Of a stretch of 45,475 nt of DNA, positions 28,188 through 36,077 are shown piece after piece. The notes beneath the pieces are model-generated. The model was not told the DNA's origin. It made no database searches and saw nothing but the letters and a program-made list of their open reading frames with translations. This stretch comes from Frankiaceae bacterium (lineage in GTDB: Bacteria; Actinomycetota; Actinomycetes; JAFAQI01), in NCBI GenBank assembly GCA_019239875.1, contig JAFAZI010000002.1, positions 1-45,475 of the forward strand, written 5' to 3'. Position 1 is the first letter of the stretch; the number at the start of each line of letters is the position of its first letter. Made by a program: the position numbers and the translations under genes.

Positions 28188-29090
28188 ATGACAACGACTG
28201 ACCTGTCCCTGACCACCAGCGACGCGAGCCGATGGGCCGTCGCGGGCTTCTTGGCCCGCTATCGGGAGCCGACCCGATCTGCGTACACGTTGGACCTGCG
28301 ATCGTTCCTGGCGTGGTGCCTGAGCAATAACCGGGACATGCTGCAGGTCAGCCGCGCGGAGCTCGAACTGTTCCTCCGTGACATGGAAGGCCGCGGCTAC
28401 GCGGTCGCGACGATCGCCCGACGATTTGGCACTGTCGCAACGTTCTATAAGTACGCGGTGATTGACGGCCTGATCTCCCACAACCCTGCGGATGCCGTCA
28501 CGCGACCTCGTGTCTCCTGGGAGGGTCAGCGGCGCACCGTCTTGCATCCGCTCGAGTTCGCCGCCATGCTGACGGCCGCGCGAACGGCCGGACCGGTCGA
28601 GCATGCGCTCGTCGCCCTCCTGGGCATGCTCGGACTGCGCGTGTCCGAAGCCTGCAACGCCGACGTCACCGACCTGCGTTACGAGTCCGGCTACGAGCTG
28701 CTGCACATCATCGGCAAAGGCGCGAAGCCCGCCGACATCCCGCTGCCGATCCCGGTGCTGCGTGCGGTCCGCCAGGTCATCGGCGAGCGCACCACAGGCC
28801 CGCTGTTGCGCACTCGCACGGGACGACGCCTCGACCGGCCCGCGGCGGCGCGGATCGTCGCCAGGCTCGCCAAGCACGCCGGGATCAACCACGCGATCAG
28901 TCCTCACGGGCTACGTCGCACCTTTTGCACCAGTGGCCTGATCGCCGGCGTCGCGATCCGCGACATGCAGCACGCGATGCGGCACAGCGACCCCCGCACC
29001 ACGCTCCGCTACGACATGGCCAAGACCAACCTCGACCGCCACGCCTCCCACGCGGTCGCCGCCTACCTCGCCGGCATGAGCACCGGTTGA
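28188..29090 (+). CDS. XerC/XerD-like tyrosine recombinase/integrase
   Basis: Catalytic pattern R (GMLGLRVSEA), K (IIGKGAK), HxxR (SPHGLRRTF), H (MRHSDPRTT), Y (LRYDMAK); N-terminal core-binding domain ARYREPTRSAYTLDLRSFLAWC. Confidence 0.95.
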   Translation: MTTTDLSLTTSDASRWAVAGFLARYREPTRSAYTLDLRSFLAWCLSNNRDMLQVSRAELELFLRDMEGRGYAVATIARRFGTVATFYKYAVIDGLISHNPADAVTRPRVSWEGQRRTVLHPLEFAAMLTAARTAGPVEHALVALLGMLGLRVSEACNADVTDLRYESGYELLHIIGKGAKPADIPLPIPVLRAVRQVIGERTTGPLLRTRTGRRLDRPAAARIVARLAKHAGINHAISPHGLRRTFCTSGLIAGVAIRDMQHAMRHSDPRTTLRYDMAKTNLDRHASHAVAAYLAGMSTG

Positions 29091-29091
29091 C

Positions 29092-29106
29092 CGGACCTAA
29101 CCGGCG
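29092..29106 (-). repeat. integrase-flanking inverted repeat, right copy (attI-like candidate)
   Basis: CGGACCTAACCGGCG, exact reverse complement of 28110-28124; begins 2 nt after integrase stop. Confidence 0.85.
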
Positions 29107-29142
29107 CTACACGACGCCTCGATTGCGGCCGATGATGGCTGC

Positions 29143-29373
29143 ATGAATGTCTGGCGGCGCCTCCTCATGGCGCTCCGCTGGTGGTTTGGATTGACCTACT
29201 TGCTGGGGGGCGCTGGCTGCATGGTGGCCGCGATCGTTTGGCTGGCAACTGGCAATTGGGCTGGCGTGTACCTGGCAGGAGGTGCAGTCTCGCTCCTCGC
29301 CTTAGCCTGGCTGATTCATCCGTGGGGTGTGCGCCGTCAGAATCTCGATCAAACTGCTCGCCCTGCTCGGTAG
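29143..29373 (+). CDS. small membrane protein (cassette)
   Basis: 76 aa, two hydrophobic segments WWFGLTYLLGGAGCMVAAIVWLATGNWAGVYLAGGAVSLLALAWLI. Confidence 0.6.
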   Translation: MNVWRRLLMALRWWFGLTYLLGGAGCMVAAIVWLATGNWAGVYLAGGAVSLLALAWLIHPWGVRRQNLDQTARPAR

Positions 29374-29379
29374 CGCCAG

Positions 29380-29400
29380 CAGTGATGCCGCTCGCGCACT
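29380..29400 (+). repeat. cassette-boundary site
   Basis: CAGTGATGCCGCTCGCGCAC, partially palindromic. Confidence 0.6.
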
Positions 29401-29421
29401 TCTCCGACCTAGGGTTGCGGC

Positions 29422-29922
29422 GTGTCCTCCGACATTGTCTGCGCGTCTTGTGGCCGCAGCGTCGATGCACACAATCAGCACTACCGATTCACCTTGCCTG
29501 ACCCGGTGCTGGACACCCCCGAGCGTGAGCACGCCGAAGGCACATGGATGAGCGACGCCGATGCAAACCGTTCCGTCCTGTTGCAGGTCCCGAACGTTGG
29601 GCCCTTTGTCCGTGCACTTCTTCCGGTGAAGCTGACCGGGGGCTTCGCGCTCACGTTTGGCGTGTGGCTGGCTGTACACCCGGAAGACCTTCAGCGAGCT
29701 GCGCGAGTGTGGCACCAGCCTGAGTACTCAGATCTCGTGTTGGACGGCTGGCTTGCGAATGCACTGCCCGTGTGGGGTCTTCTCGCGTGTCCCGTGCGGG
29801 CTGTCGTTCGCGTCATGGAACACACGCCCTATTGCTCAGAAAGTGCAAATGCCAAGATGAACTCCGTCCTGACAGACGAATTGCCTCACGACCTCATCTT
29901 GAGCGCGGTCACCACACGTTAA
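29422..29922 (+). CDS. DUF2199-like protein (cassette)
   Basis: CASCGRSVDAHNQHYRFTLPDPV; VKLTGGFALTFGVWLAVHPEDLQRAARVW; stop TAA lies in the following site. Confidence 0.65.
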   Translation: MSSDIVCASCGRSVDAHNQHYRFTLPDPVLDTPEREHAEGTWMSDADANRSVLLQVPNVGPFVRALLPVKLTGGFALTFGVWLAVHPEDLQRAARVWHQPEYSDLVLDGWLANALPVWGLLACPVRAVVRVMEHTPYCSESANAKMNSVLTDELPHDLILSAVTTR

Positions 29923-29970
29923 TGCCGTTCCTGAACGGTCCCAGCGTTAGGGCGCGGCTGCCTAACGCTT
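29919..29970 (+). repeat. cassette-boundary site with 9-bp inverted repeat
   Basis: TTAATGCCGTTCCTGAACGGTCCC, then AGCGTTAGG-N9-CCTAACGCT. Confidence 0.8.
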
Positions 29971-30016
29971 CAGCTCTGCGTTTGGCAGACGCCAGGGCGG
30001 TAGGGACCATTGGCGG

Positions 30017-30454
30017 ATGCATCGAATGTGGGCAGCTGGGGCGGCACTCTGTCTGGCGGTCGGAGGGTGCTCCCCGGCGTTTGACAAGACCTCAACGGTG
30101 CCGACACTCTCGTGCGCCTCGCATGCAACCGAAGCGACGTCGCAAGGGCCGACTACCCGACCAGGCAGGGACTTCGAGCCTCTTACTAAACAGCAGCACT
30201 CGGTTCCGTGGAAGTTAGAAACGATCCGCGAGGGCGGTTGCGTCCTCGTGGTCAGTTACAGCGACGAATGTGACGCCGCATCACGTGTACAGGTCCGCGA
30301 GGGGCCGACTGATGTACTGATTCGCGCGGTAATTCTTCGTAGCACCGGTGATTTGTGCGCATCGTCCCGTCTACGGTTCGTCCTATTGCCCGTACCGCTC
30401 GGTGATCGTCACCTCGTCCACGCCCGCGTCGCGCCGTTATTCAACAACCAATAG
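30017..30454 (+). CDS. lipoprotein (cassette)
   Basis: MHRMWAAGAALCLAVGGCSPAF signal peptide with lipobox. Confidence 0.65.
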   Translation: MHRMWAAGAALCLAVGGCSPAFDKTSTVPTLSCASHATEATSQGPTTRPGRDFEPLTKQQHSVPWKLETIREGGCVLVVSYSDECDAASRVQVREGPTDVLIRAVILRSTGDLCASSRLRFVLLPVPLGDRHLVHARVAPLFNNQ

Positions 30455-30474
30455 CGTCCGAAGCTGCGCGGATG

Positions 30475-30556
30475 AGAAGTGATGCCGTTCTGCGACGAGC
30501 ACGTGAGCCCGCGCGCCAGCGCGCAGACTATTGGTGCCGGTAGCGGACCACTGGCT
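30475..30556 (+). repeat. cassette-boundary site, long form
   Basis: AAGTGATGCCGTTCTGCGACGAGCACGTGAGCCCGCGCGCCAGCGCGCAGACTATTGGTGCCGGTAGCGGACC. Confidence 0.9.
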
Positions 30557-30589
30557 GGGCGGGATGGCCGGGGCTATCGAGGGTTGCCG

Positions 30590-31489
30590 CTAGCCGACTG
30601 ATATGCCGCCGTTTCCGTGCACGAATTGGTTCTTCCGATGGTGGCCGGCGATTGTTGCGCGACCGATCCATGGCGTGGTTCGGGCTTCGCCGCCCCACAG
30701 CCAGTAGATGTGTCCTGCGCCTACGGCCAGCTGGAAGGGTCCCGAGTGGTACCGCGTTGGTGTCGGCAGCCATGCGGGATCGGCCTTGGTGCCATCGACG
30801 TTGGCTCGTCCGATGGTGCCCCCGCCCTTGTTGTAGAGCAGTTCGCCCCAGTAGACGTGATCACGGTCAGCAGCCATGGCCTGGGGGCAGGACTTGCTGC
30901 GAAGGTGGATGAACCGGGGAGTTAGGTGCTTGCCGTTCGCGAATACGCGGCCGATCGCCGGGCGGCGGGCGCAGCGGCTGAAGTACACGTAGGTGCCGTC
31001 GGTTGCGAGGCCGTCGCCTACGCCGCCTCCGATCTCGGTCGGAGGCACGACGAAATGTCGTCGCGTCCGGTCGCCGTTGAGTCTGCTTCTGCCTATTGCC
31101 CGGTCGTCAAGCCAGAAGACGTGGTGGTTCAACACGGCGATGCCTTGCGGGCCTGGCACCCGCCGAACGAGTTTGCGAGGTCGGCCGCCGTCGACGGGAA
31201 CTCGCCATACCGTGCCTCGATATGCGGCGCGGTGGCCGAATGTCAGGTAGTAGATGAACCGTCCATGGACCTGTGACGCCACCATCTCGTTAGGCACCCT
31301 GGCGGTCACTCGCGACTTGCCGTCCTTGGCGGTCGCGACCGATCTCAGCTGATCCCCGCGCTGGAAGTAGAGCCGCTCGGACCGGCTCTGCGATGACGCA
31401 GCGGATGTAGTGGCCAACACGCAAAGACCGCAGAGAACGGCTATAACCCCAGAAATTGAGGACGTGCGACGAGTCGATAACACGCCCAC
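30590..31489 (-). CDS. secreted beta-propeller-like protein (cassette)
   Basis: Signal peptide SISGVIAVLCGLCVLATTSAASSQ; repeated WRVPVDGG / IGRSRLNG / IGRVFANG / IGRANVDG blades; GTG start at 31489. Confidence 0.65.
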   Translation of the reverse strand: MGVLSTRRTSSISGVIAVLCGLCVLATTSAASSQSRSERLYFQRGDQLRSVATAKDGKSRVTARVPNEMVASQVHGRFIYYLTFGHRAAYRGTVWRVPVDGGRPRKLVRRVPGPQGIAVLNHHVFWLDDRAIGRSRLNGDRTRRHFVVPPTEIGGGVGDGLATDGTYVYFSRCARRPAIGRVFANGKHLTPRFIHLRSKSCPQAMAADRDHVYWGELLYNKGGGTIGRANVDGTKADPAWLPTPTRYHSGPFQLAVGAGHIYWLWGGEARTTPWIGRATIAGHHRKNQFVHGNGGISVG

Positions 31490-31540
31490 ATTGTGCCCGG
31501 CAGTCAGCGACCGCTGAGTTGCTAATGACCCCGAGGCGTA

Positions 31541-31596
31541 TGCAGGTGCCCATAGCGTCCGACGCGGGGCGGTCGCGACGTGCCGCGCGGGCGCGG
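31541..31596 (+). repeat. cassette-boundary site (diverged)
   Basis: TGCAGGTGCCCATAGCGTCCGACGCGG, matches the right box GGTGAGCCGGTAGCGTCCGA at 41370. Confidence 0.65.
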
Positions 31597-31616
31597 CCCC
31601 CTGACGGTCCACGAGT

Positions 31617-32633
31617 GTGAACGATTTTCGAGTCGACGTGTGCCAACCTGGTCGCGTGGTTGGCGGTGTCAGAGTGCGGCGGTCGGGCCTGCTGCTCGTG
31701 GCGATGATTGCCCTTTTAGATGCCTGTGGCACAACGGCATATGGGCCAGTTGGTGCGACGAATAAGGGTCCTGCTCTTGTGTCGGTCGCCGAGGCGCCTT
31801 CCGGTGTCCCGAGGACTTTTCTTGGTGCAGCAGTCCGTCATCAGTTGCGGGTGGGTGAGTACTCGACGTCCAGCGGCCGGCTGGTGGAGCGGGTTCCCGA
31901 AAGCGCCGACGACACCATCGCGCTCGATGGCAGCGGCACGTCGGTTTACACATCGAGCTCCATCTCCAAGCAGCCGTGCTCGACGAAGGTCAACCTAGTG
32001 ACCGGGCATGTACACAAACTGTCGTTCTGCGCGACTGACCTTGCGGTCTCGGCTGACGACCGGATGCTCGCTTACACCGCGATTCGCGATCACCGTCGCA
32101 CGGTTCTTGTGATCCGCGATCGGCGCAACGGACGGCATCATTCTTCATTGGTTTATCGAAACTGCAGAGGCTGCAACAACGCAGTCCTCGGTGAACAACT
32201 AGCGTGGGCGCCAGACGACCGTCATCTGGCCGTCAATTTCGGCTCGACCGCCGCGCTTCAGGCGCTGCACGTGTATCCGGTCCACCACGCCAGACTCGGC
32301 CGACCGGCACTCGTCGCGAACTGTGACGGACGTCAGGAATCGTGCACCGATCCCGCCTACGATCGTCGCGGACGATTGCTTTACACCCAGATTGGCGGCG
32401 CCGAAACATCACCGTGCGAAGTGCGGTGGGCCCACCGTCACCGGCACGTTCTCCATACCTTCGGGCGCTACATCGAGACCGTCCTGGTCGACCATGCGGG
32501 CGACGCCTTCATGTGGAAGAGCGGCAATGTCCACGGTCGCCGACTGCGTACCCATGTGTGGACTCGCCACCGCGTTTACCGCGTGTTTGGTGGCGCACGC
32601 TTTCTCGCTGTTGATCCGCTCCTCTGGTACTAG
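31617..32633 (+). CDS. TolB-like beta-propeller lipoprotein (cassette)
   Basis: LLLVAMIALLDACGTT lipobox; LAVSADDRMLAYTAIRDHRRTVLVIRDRRNG; LAWAPDDRHLAVNFGS; true start probably internal. Confidence 0.65.
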   Translation: MNDFRVDVCQPGRVVGGVRVRRSGLLLVAMIALLDACGTTAYGPVGATNKGPALVSVAEAPSGVPRTFLGAAVRHQLRVGEYSTSSGRLVERVPESADDTIALDGSGTSVYTSSSISKQPCSTKVNLVTGHVHKLSFCATDLAVSADDRMLAYTAIRDHRRTVLVIRDRRNGRHHSSLVYRNCRGCNNAVLGEQLAWAPDDRHLAVNFGSTAALQALHVYPVHHARLGRPALVANCDGRQESCTDPAYDRRGRLLYTQIGGAETSPCEVRWAHRHRHVLHTFGRYIETVLVDHAGDAFMWKSGNVHGRRLRTHVWTRHRVYRVFGGARFLAVDPLLWY

Positions 32634-32733
32634 CGATGAAGGCCACACCAGGTGGCGTGGTGGTTCAAATTCTCAAGAACTACAGACCACTGACGCACCG
32701 GAGGTGGCAAATCCTGCCCGACGCCGGACGGAC

Positions 32734-32752
32734 GCTAAGTGCCTGATACAAC
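32734..32752 (+). repeat. cassette-boundary site (weak)
   Basis: GCTAAGTGCCTGATACAACC. Confidence 0.45.
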
Positions 32753-32759
32753 CGACGGC

Positions 32760-33116
32760 TCAGCAGCGGTGACCGTTCAGGAAATAGCCGCCCAGCGCGC
32801 CATCGTAATAACGCTTGGGGGGAGCTAAGCCCTGCTGTGTTGTTCCTGAACATCCTGCGTTGCCGCCACGGTTCAGCCCGTCGGGGAATGGGGGCTTGCA
32901 GCAGTAGTAGCCCTCGAAGGCAGCGCCGGTGCCGGTCGGGACGGCATCGCCCGTGTGCCAAACGACGGTGCCGCTCGGCGAGTCCGCCGTGATCCGTTGC
33001 ATCAGGTTCGTCGACGATGAGGGACGTGAGTCCGTTGCTGGTGCCTGCGACGAGCCGCCGCAGGCCGCAATCGGGAAGGCGAATGAGGCCAGCAGGACCG
33101 TGGATAGTGCCCTCAT
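32760..33116 (-). CDS. lipoprotein (cassette)
   Basis: MRALSTVLLASFAFPIAACGGSSQ lipobox. Confidence 0.65.
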   Translation of the reverse strand: MRALSTVLLASFAFPIAACGGSSQAPATDSRPSSSTNLMQRITADSPSGTVVWHTGDAVPTGTGAAFEGYYCCKPPFPDGLNRGGNAGCSGTTQQGLAPPKRYYDGALGGYFLNGHRC

Positions 33117-33139
33117 TGCCTCAGACTGCCACGCCAGAC

Positions 33140-33176
33140 GCGAATGCCGTTCCCGAGCGCCCTATTCGGCGCTATG
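33140..33176 (+). repeat. cassette-boundary site
   Basis: GCGAATGCCGTTCCCGAGCGCCCTATTCGGCGCTATGC. Confidence 0.8.
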
Positions 33177-33201
33177 CATCGCTTGTCGGACCGTGGATTC
33201 G

Positions 33202-33678
33202 TCAACATGAACGCACATGGATGTTCGACCAAGCCGCAACGGCTCCGCTGCCCACCACGACGTAATTGCCGCACGCGAGCGCCGGAACGACGTCGGTACG
33301 AGACTGGCCCGCTGGAAGCGGGTTGTGGTCAAAGAAGACCGCGTGTTTCGTGCTCCATGAAGAGACCCCATGCGGATCACGGGGGTAGTCCCTCGCGGGC
33401 AATATGACAATCGAACTTAGCGTGGCGCCCTGGTGGCCGTCGAGGGCGTACACGTTGTTGCTGACAGTGATTGCGAACTGTGCTCGGCCATGAACTTGAA
33501 CGGTATGTGGCGTCAGATAGGGCGGACGGCCGGTTGCATAGAACCGAATCGCGGTCGCAGGTGCGTCCGGCGTCGGTTTCGCCTGCCCTGGCGCTTTTGG
33601 GTGCGTTGCGGAGCACCCGGTGGCGCAGACAAGAAGGCTCCCCACCGTCGCTGCAGCTAAGCGACCACCTGTCGTCAT
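33202..33678 (-). CDS. lipoprotein (cassette)
   Basis: MTTGGRLAAATVGSLLVCATGCSATHPKAPG. Confidence 0.65.
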   Translation of the reverse strand: MTTGGRLAAATVGSLLVCATGCSATHPKAPGQAKPTPDAPATAIRFYATGRPPYLTPHTVQVHGRAQFAITVSNNVYALDGHQGATLSSIVILPARDYPRDPHGVSSWSTKHAVFFDHNPLPAGQSRTDVVPALACGNYVVVGSGAVAAWSNIHVRSC

Positions 33679-33737
33679 GTCGGGATTCTCGGCCTTCATT
33701 GTTGGGAAAGCCAACTGGCTCCGCATAAATCGTGACC

Positions 33738-33772
33738 GATATGCCGTTCTCGAACAGTCCCGGCGCTACAGT
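33738..33772 (+). repeat. cassette-boundary site
   Basis: GATATGCCGTTCTCGAACAGTCCCGGCGCTACA. Confidence 0.8.
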
Positions 33773-33848
33773 GCGATCGGGGTCGGAGAGGTGTTGGGTG
33801 CATTTCACATACCGCCGACAGGACCGGCTGACCTGCAGTTCTTGCCCT

Positions 33849-34406
33849 ATGTGGCCCACGCGTGACGGCATCAAGGTGGCGCTCTGGACGTTATGCCTGA
33901 TCGCGAGCGCCGGTTGCCTGGACACCAATCCGTATGGCGAGAACATCGATCCCCCACCGAGGTCACTCATTGGGATCGCGCTAAACAACGACGGCGGGCT
34001 ACAAATGTGGACCGTAGCGTGCGGCAGCTCCTTCGGCGGTCCGATCGATGTGTACCTCTACCACGACCACCCAACCGCGCGCGGTCGCTTGCTCTGGCAC
34101 CTCTCGCCTCCTGGAGGCGCACCGCGAGGGACACAACTGACGTTCGACAGCAACGCAGCCGCCAACACGTCAGCGCCCAGATCATCGCCTTCCAACCTTC
34201 ATGCGGAGTTCAACAGACCGCTATGGCAATCGGCTCGGCAATCCGACGACATCCAGATACGGGTAAGCGATCAGCCAATTGGCGGTTTCGCGATAGACGG
34301 GCTGCGAGACGCCGCAACCAGCTACAAATTCCAAGATGGCCGCGACATCGCCCCTGCACGCTTAGGTTCTGAAGCCTCGGCCTATTGCTCGGCGCATAGC
34401 ACCTGA
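33849..34406 (+). CDS. lipoprotein (cassette)
   Basis: MWPTRDGIKVALWTLCLIASAGCLDTNPYG. Confidence 0.65.
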   Translation: MWPTRDGIKVALWTLCLIASAGCLDTNPYGENIDPPPRSLIGIALNNDGGLQMWTVACGSSFGGPIDVYLYHDHPTARGRLLWHLSPPGGAPRGTQLTFDSNAAANTSAPRSSPSNLHAEFNRPLWQSARQSDDIQIRVSDQPIGGFAIDGLRDAATSYKFQDGRDIAPARLGSEASAYCSAHST

Positions 34407-34476
34407 GGTTCGCGAACCAGCCTGCGATGACCGATACACGAGCTAAGCAGCGATTACAGCTCACCCTGGGCGGAGA

Positions 34477-34526
34477 GAAGTGCTCGGCGCGCGCAGACTA
34501 TAGCCGATAGCGTTCGACACTAGCTA
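34477..34526 (+). repeat. cassette-boundary site
   Basis: GAAGTGCTCGGCGCGCGCAGACTATAGCCGATAGCGTTCGACACTAGCTAGG. Confidence 0.8.
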
Positions 34527-34541
34527 GGACGCGGACTGGGT

Positions 34542-34826
34542 ATGGGTGCGTCGATGCATCTTGTGGTAACGCTTCTCGCCACAGCGGCGATGGTCGTGCT
34601 TGCCTACTACCTGGCCCGGTGGGAGGTCCATGGGACAAAGAGCCTTCGTGGGTCAATGACGTCGCTCTATCAGACGAAGCCGCGAGTGTTTTGGTGCACC
34701 TACGTTGGCATCTTTGCTTCGATGCTCGCGCTGAGCGTCGCGCTCCATATCTACGTTATGGCCGTCATATTTGCAGCTTTCCTAGTGTTCGCGCCGCTCG
34801 CCAAACGGCGCGAACACCGTCGCTGA
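34542..34826 (+). CDS. small membrane protein (cassette)
   Basis: Two or three hydrophobic segments; VTLLATAAMVVLAYYLARWEVHG. Confidence 0.55.
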   Translation: MGASMHLVVTLLATAAMVVLAYYLARWEVHGTKSLRGSMTSLYQTKPRVFWCTYVGIFASMLALSVALHIYVMAVIFAAFLVFAPLAKRREHRR

Positions 34827-34850
34827 CAAGCGCAAATCGAAACGGCCGAA

Positions 34851-34915
34851 TCCCTGCCGTTCTGCGACGGGCACCTAGCCCGCGCGCCAGCGCGCAAACT
34901 ATAGATGCCGTTTTC
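34851..34915 (+). repeat. cassette-boundary site, long form
   Basis: CTGCCGTTCTGCGACGGGCACCTAGCCCGCGCGCCAGCGCGCAAACTATAGATGCCG. Confidence 0.9.
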
Positions 34916-35200
34916 AGTCAAGACTTGAATGCGGCGATGATCGATGCTGCCGCGCCGATTGCCGTCAGCAGTGTGCGATCACCACCGTCAGCCAGAACAG
35001 GCGACGAGTTAGCATCTGAAGCTCGTCCGTCGCTCGGTCCTGACGTCGACGTACCAGTTCGTCGAGAATCCACTGCTTACCGACGACGACATCTCGGCGC
35101 CCAAGTCGAAGTCGGCGATCAGCTCCGCCTCAGTGATTGCCATGAACTCGGCGTATCTCTGCATGCGAGAAGGATCTCGCATCGACGTCAGATGAGCAGT
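34916..35200 (-). pseudogene. frameshifted small membrane-protein cassette (candidate)
   Basis: Minus-strand segments MAITEAELIADFDLGAE / GKQWILDELVRRRQDRATDELQMLTRRLFWLTVVIA / LTAIGAAASIIAAFKS* lie in different frames. Confidence 0.4.
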
Positions 35201-35208
35201 GCATCAGT

Positions 35209-35235
35209 TCTGTAAGTACCGCTAGTCCCGCTCCA
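35209..35235 (+). repeat. cassette-boundary site
   Basis: TTCTGTAAGTACCGCTAGTCCCGCTCC. Confidence 0.6.
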
Positions 35236-35410
35236 TCAGTTCTTGCCACGTCGGCTTCGGCTGTCCGGGGACGGGCACTTTGCCGTTACAGGTCGTGCAG
35301 ACCATCAACGTGCGTTCGTAGACGTCTCGCTCATCCGGCAAGAACTTGAAGTCACGCTTCGCCCGGCAGACTTCGCACTGTTGATGCGTGTACTTCCGGG
35401 CGCGAGCCAC
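35222..35410 (-). CDS. small zinc-ribbon-like protein (cassette)
   Basis: CEVCRAKRDFKF...CTTCNGK paired CxxC; GTG start at 35410 likely. Confidence 0.55.
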   Translation of the reverse strand: MARARKYTHQQCEVCRAKRDFKFLPDERDVYERTLMVCTTCNGKVPVPGQPKPTWQELMERD

Positions 35411-35416
35411 GACCTG

Positions 35417-35448
35417 AAGGATAGGTGCCGATAGCGGTGAGGGCACCC
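35417..35448 (+). repeat. cassette-boundary site
   Basis: AAGGATAGGTGCCGATAGCGGTGAGGGCACCCG; GGTGCC...GGGCACC inverted. Confidence 0.8.
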
Positions 35449-35449
35449 G

Positions 35450-36052
35450 ATGAATCGGCCCAAGGGGGCCAGATCAGACTCGACAGATCCGGCACGAGTT
35501 GCTCGATATCGTCACCCTGTGACTGATCCCGGCGTGGATGGGCGGGCGAGCTCCGCAGCTCGGTGTGTAGGTCCACGCATGCGATCCTCTACCGGCAAGC
35601 CGATGAAGGTGCTGAGCGACAGGTTGGTGGCGGCGCTCTTAGCCGTGATCATAGGTTCTTATCTCGGTTTCGATAACTTCGCGGTCGAGTACGTACTTGC
35701 GGCGTGCGCAATCTGCACCGTTCCTCTGGTAGTCATGCTCGTTGGTTCGCGAACCGCGCGAGCGGAGTTCGCGACCGGCTCAACCAACGCCAGAACGCGG
35801 TCGAGGCGCGTCGTACTGGCCGGGTGCCTTGCGGTCGCTCTTGTTGCTGGGTTGACCTCATCGGGTGTGAAAGGAACGCCGTCACGCGGCCGTGGTGGCA
35901 AGTATTTCTTGAACGTTGGCGGGCGCCACGTCGCGATTTCACGCCATGTCTACTTCGTCGATCACCACGAGTTCTTCCGACTGTTCGCCTGTGTTTTGTT
36001 AGGTGTCGTGGTGCTCTTGGTCTACCCGCGCGGGACGGCAGAAGAGCCCTGA
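35450..36052 (+). CDS. membrane protein (cassette); start probably internal near 35579-35604
   Basis: MKVLSDRLVAALLAVIIGSYLGF...VVLAGCLAVALVAGLTSS...LFACVLLGVVVLLVYP. Confidence 0.55.
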   Translation: MNRPKGARSDSTDPARVARYRHPVTDPGVDGRASSAARCVGPRMRSSTGKPMKVLSDRLVAALLAVIIGSYLGFDNFAVEYVLAACAICTVPLVVMLVGSRTARAEFATGSTNARTRSRRVVLAGCLAVALVAGLTSSGVKGTPSRGRGGKYFLNVGGRHVAISRHVYFVDHHEFFRLFACVLLGVVVLLVYPRGTAEEP

Positions 36053-36077
36053 GTCCCCCTCAGTGTCGGGGTGGGGA

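Noticed and set aside
34619-35215. 198-aa plus-strand ORF spanning a long-form site
   Set aside because: Runs through the site and overlaps the better-supported membrane gene 34542-34826; low-complexity composition.
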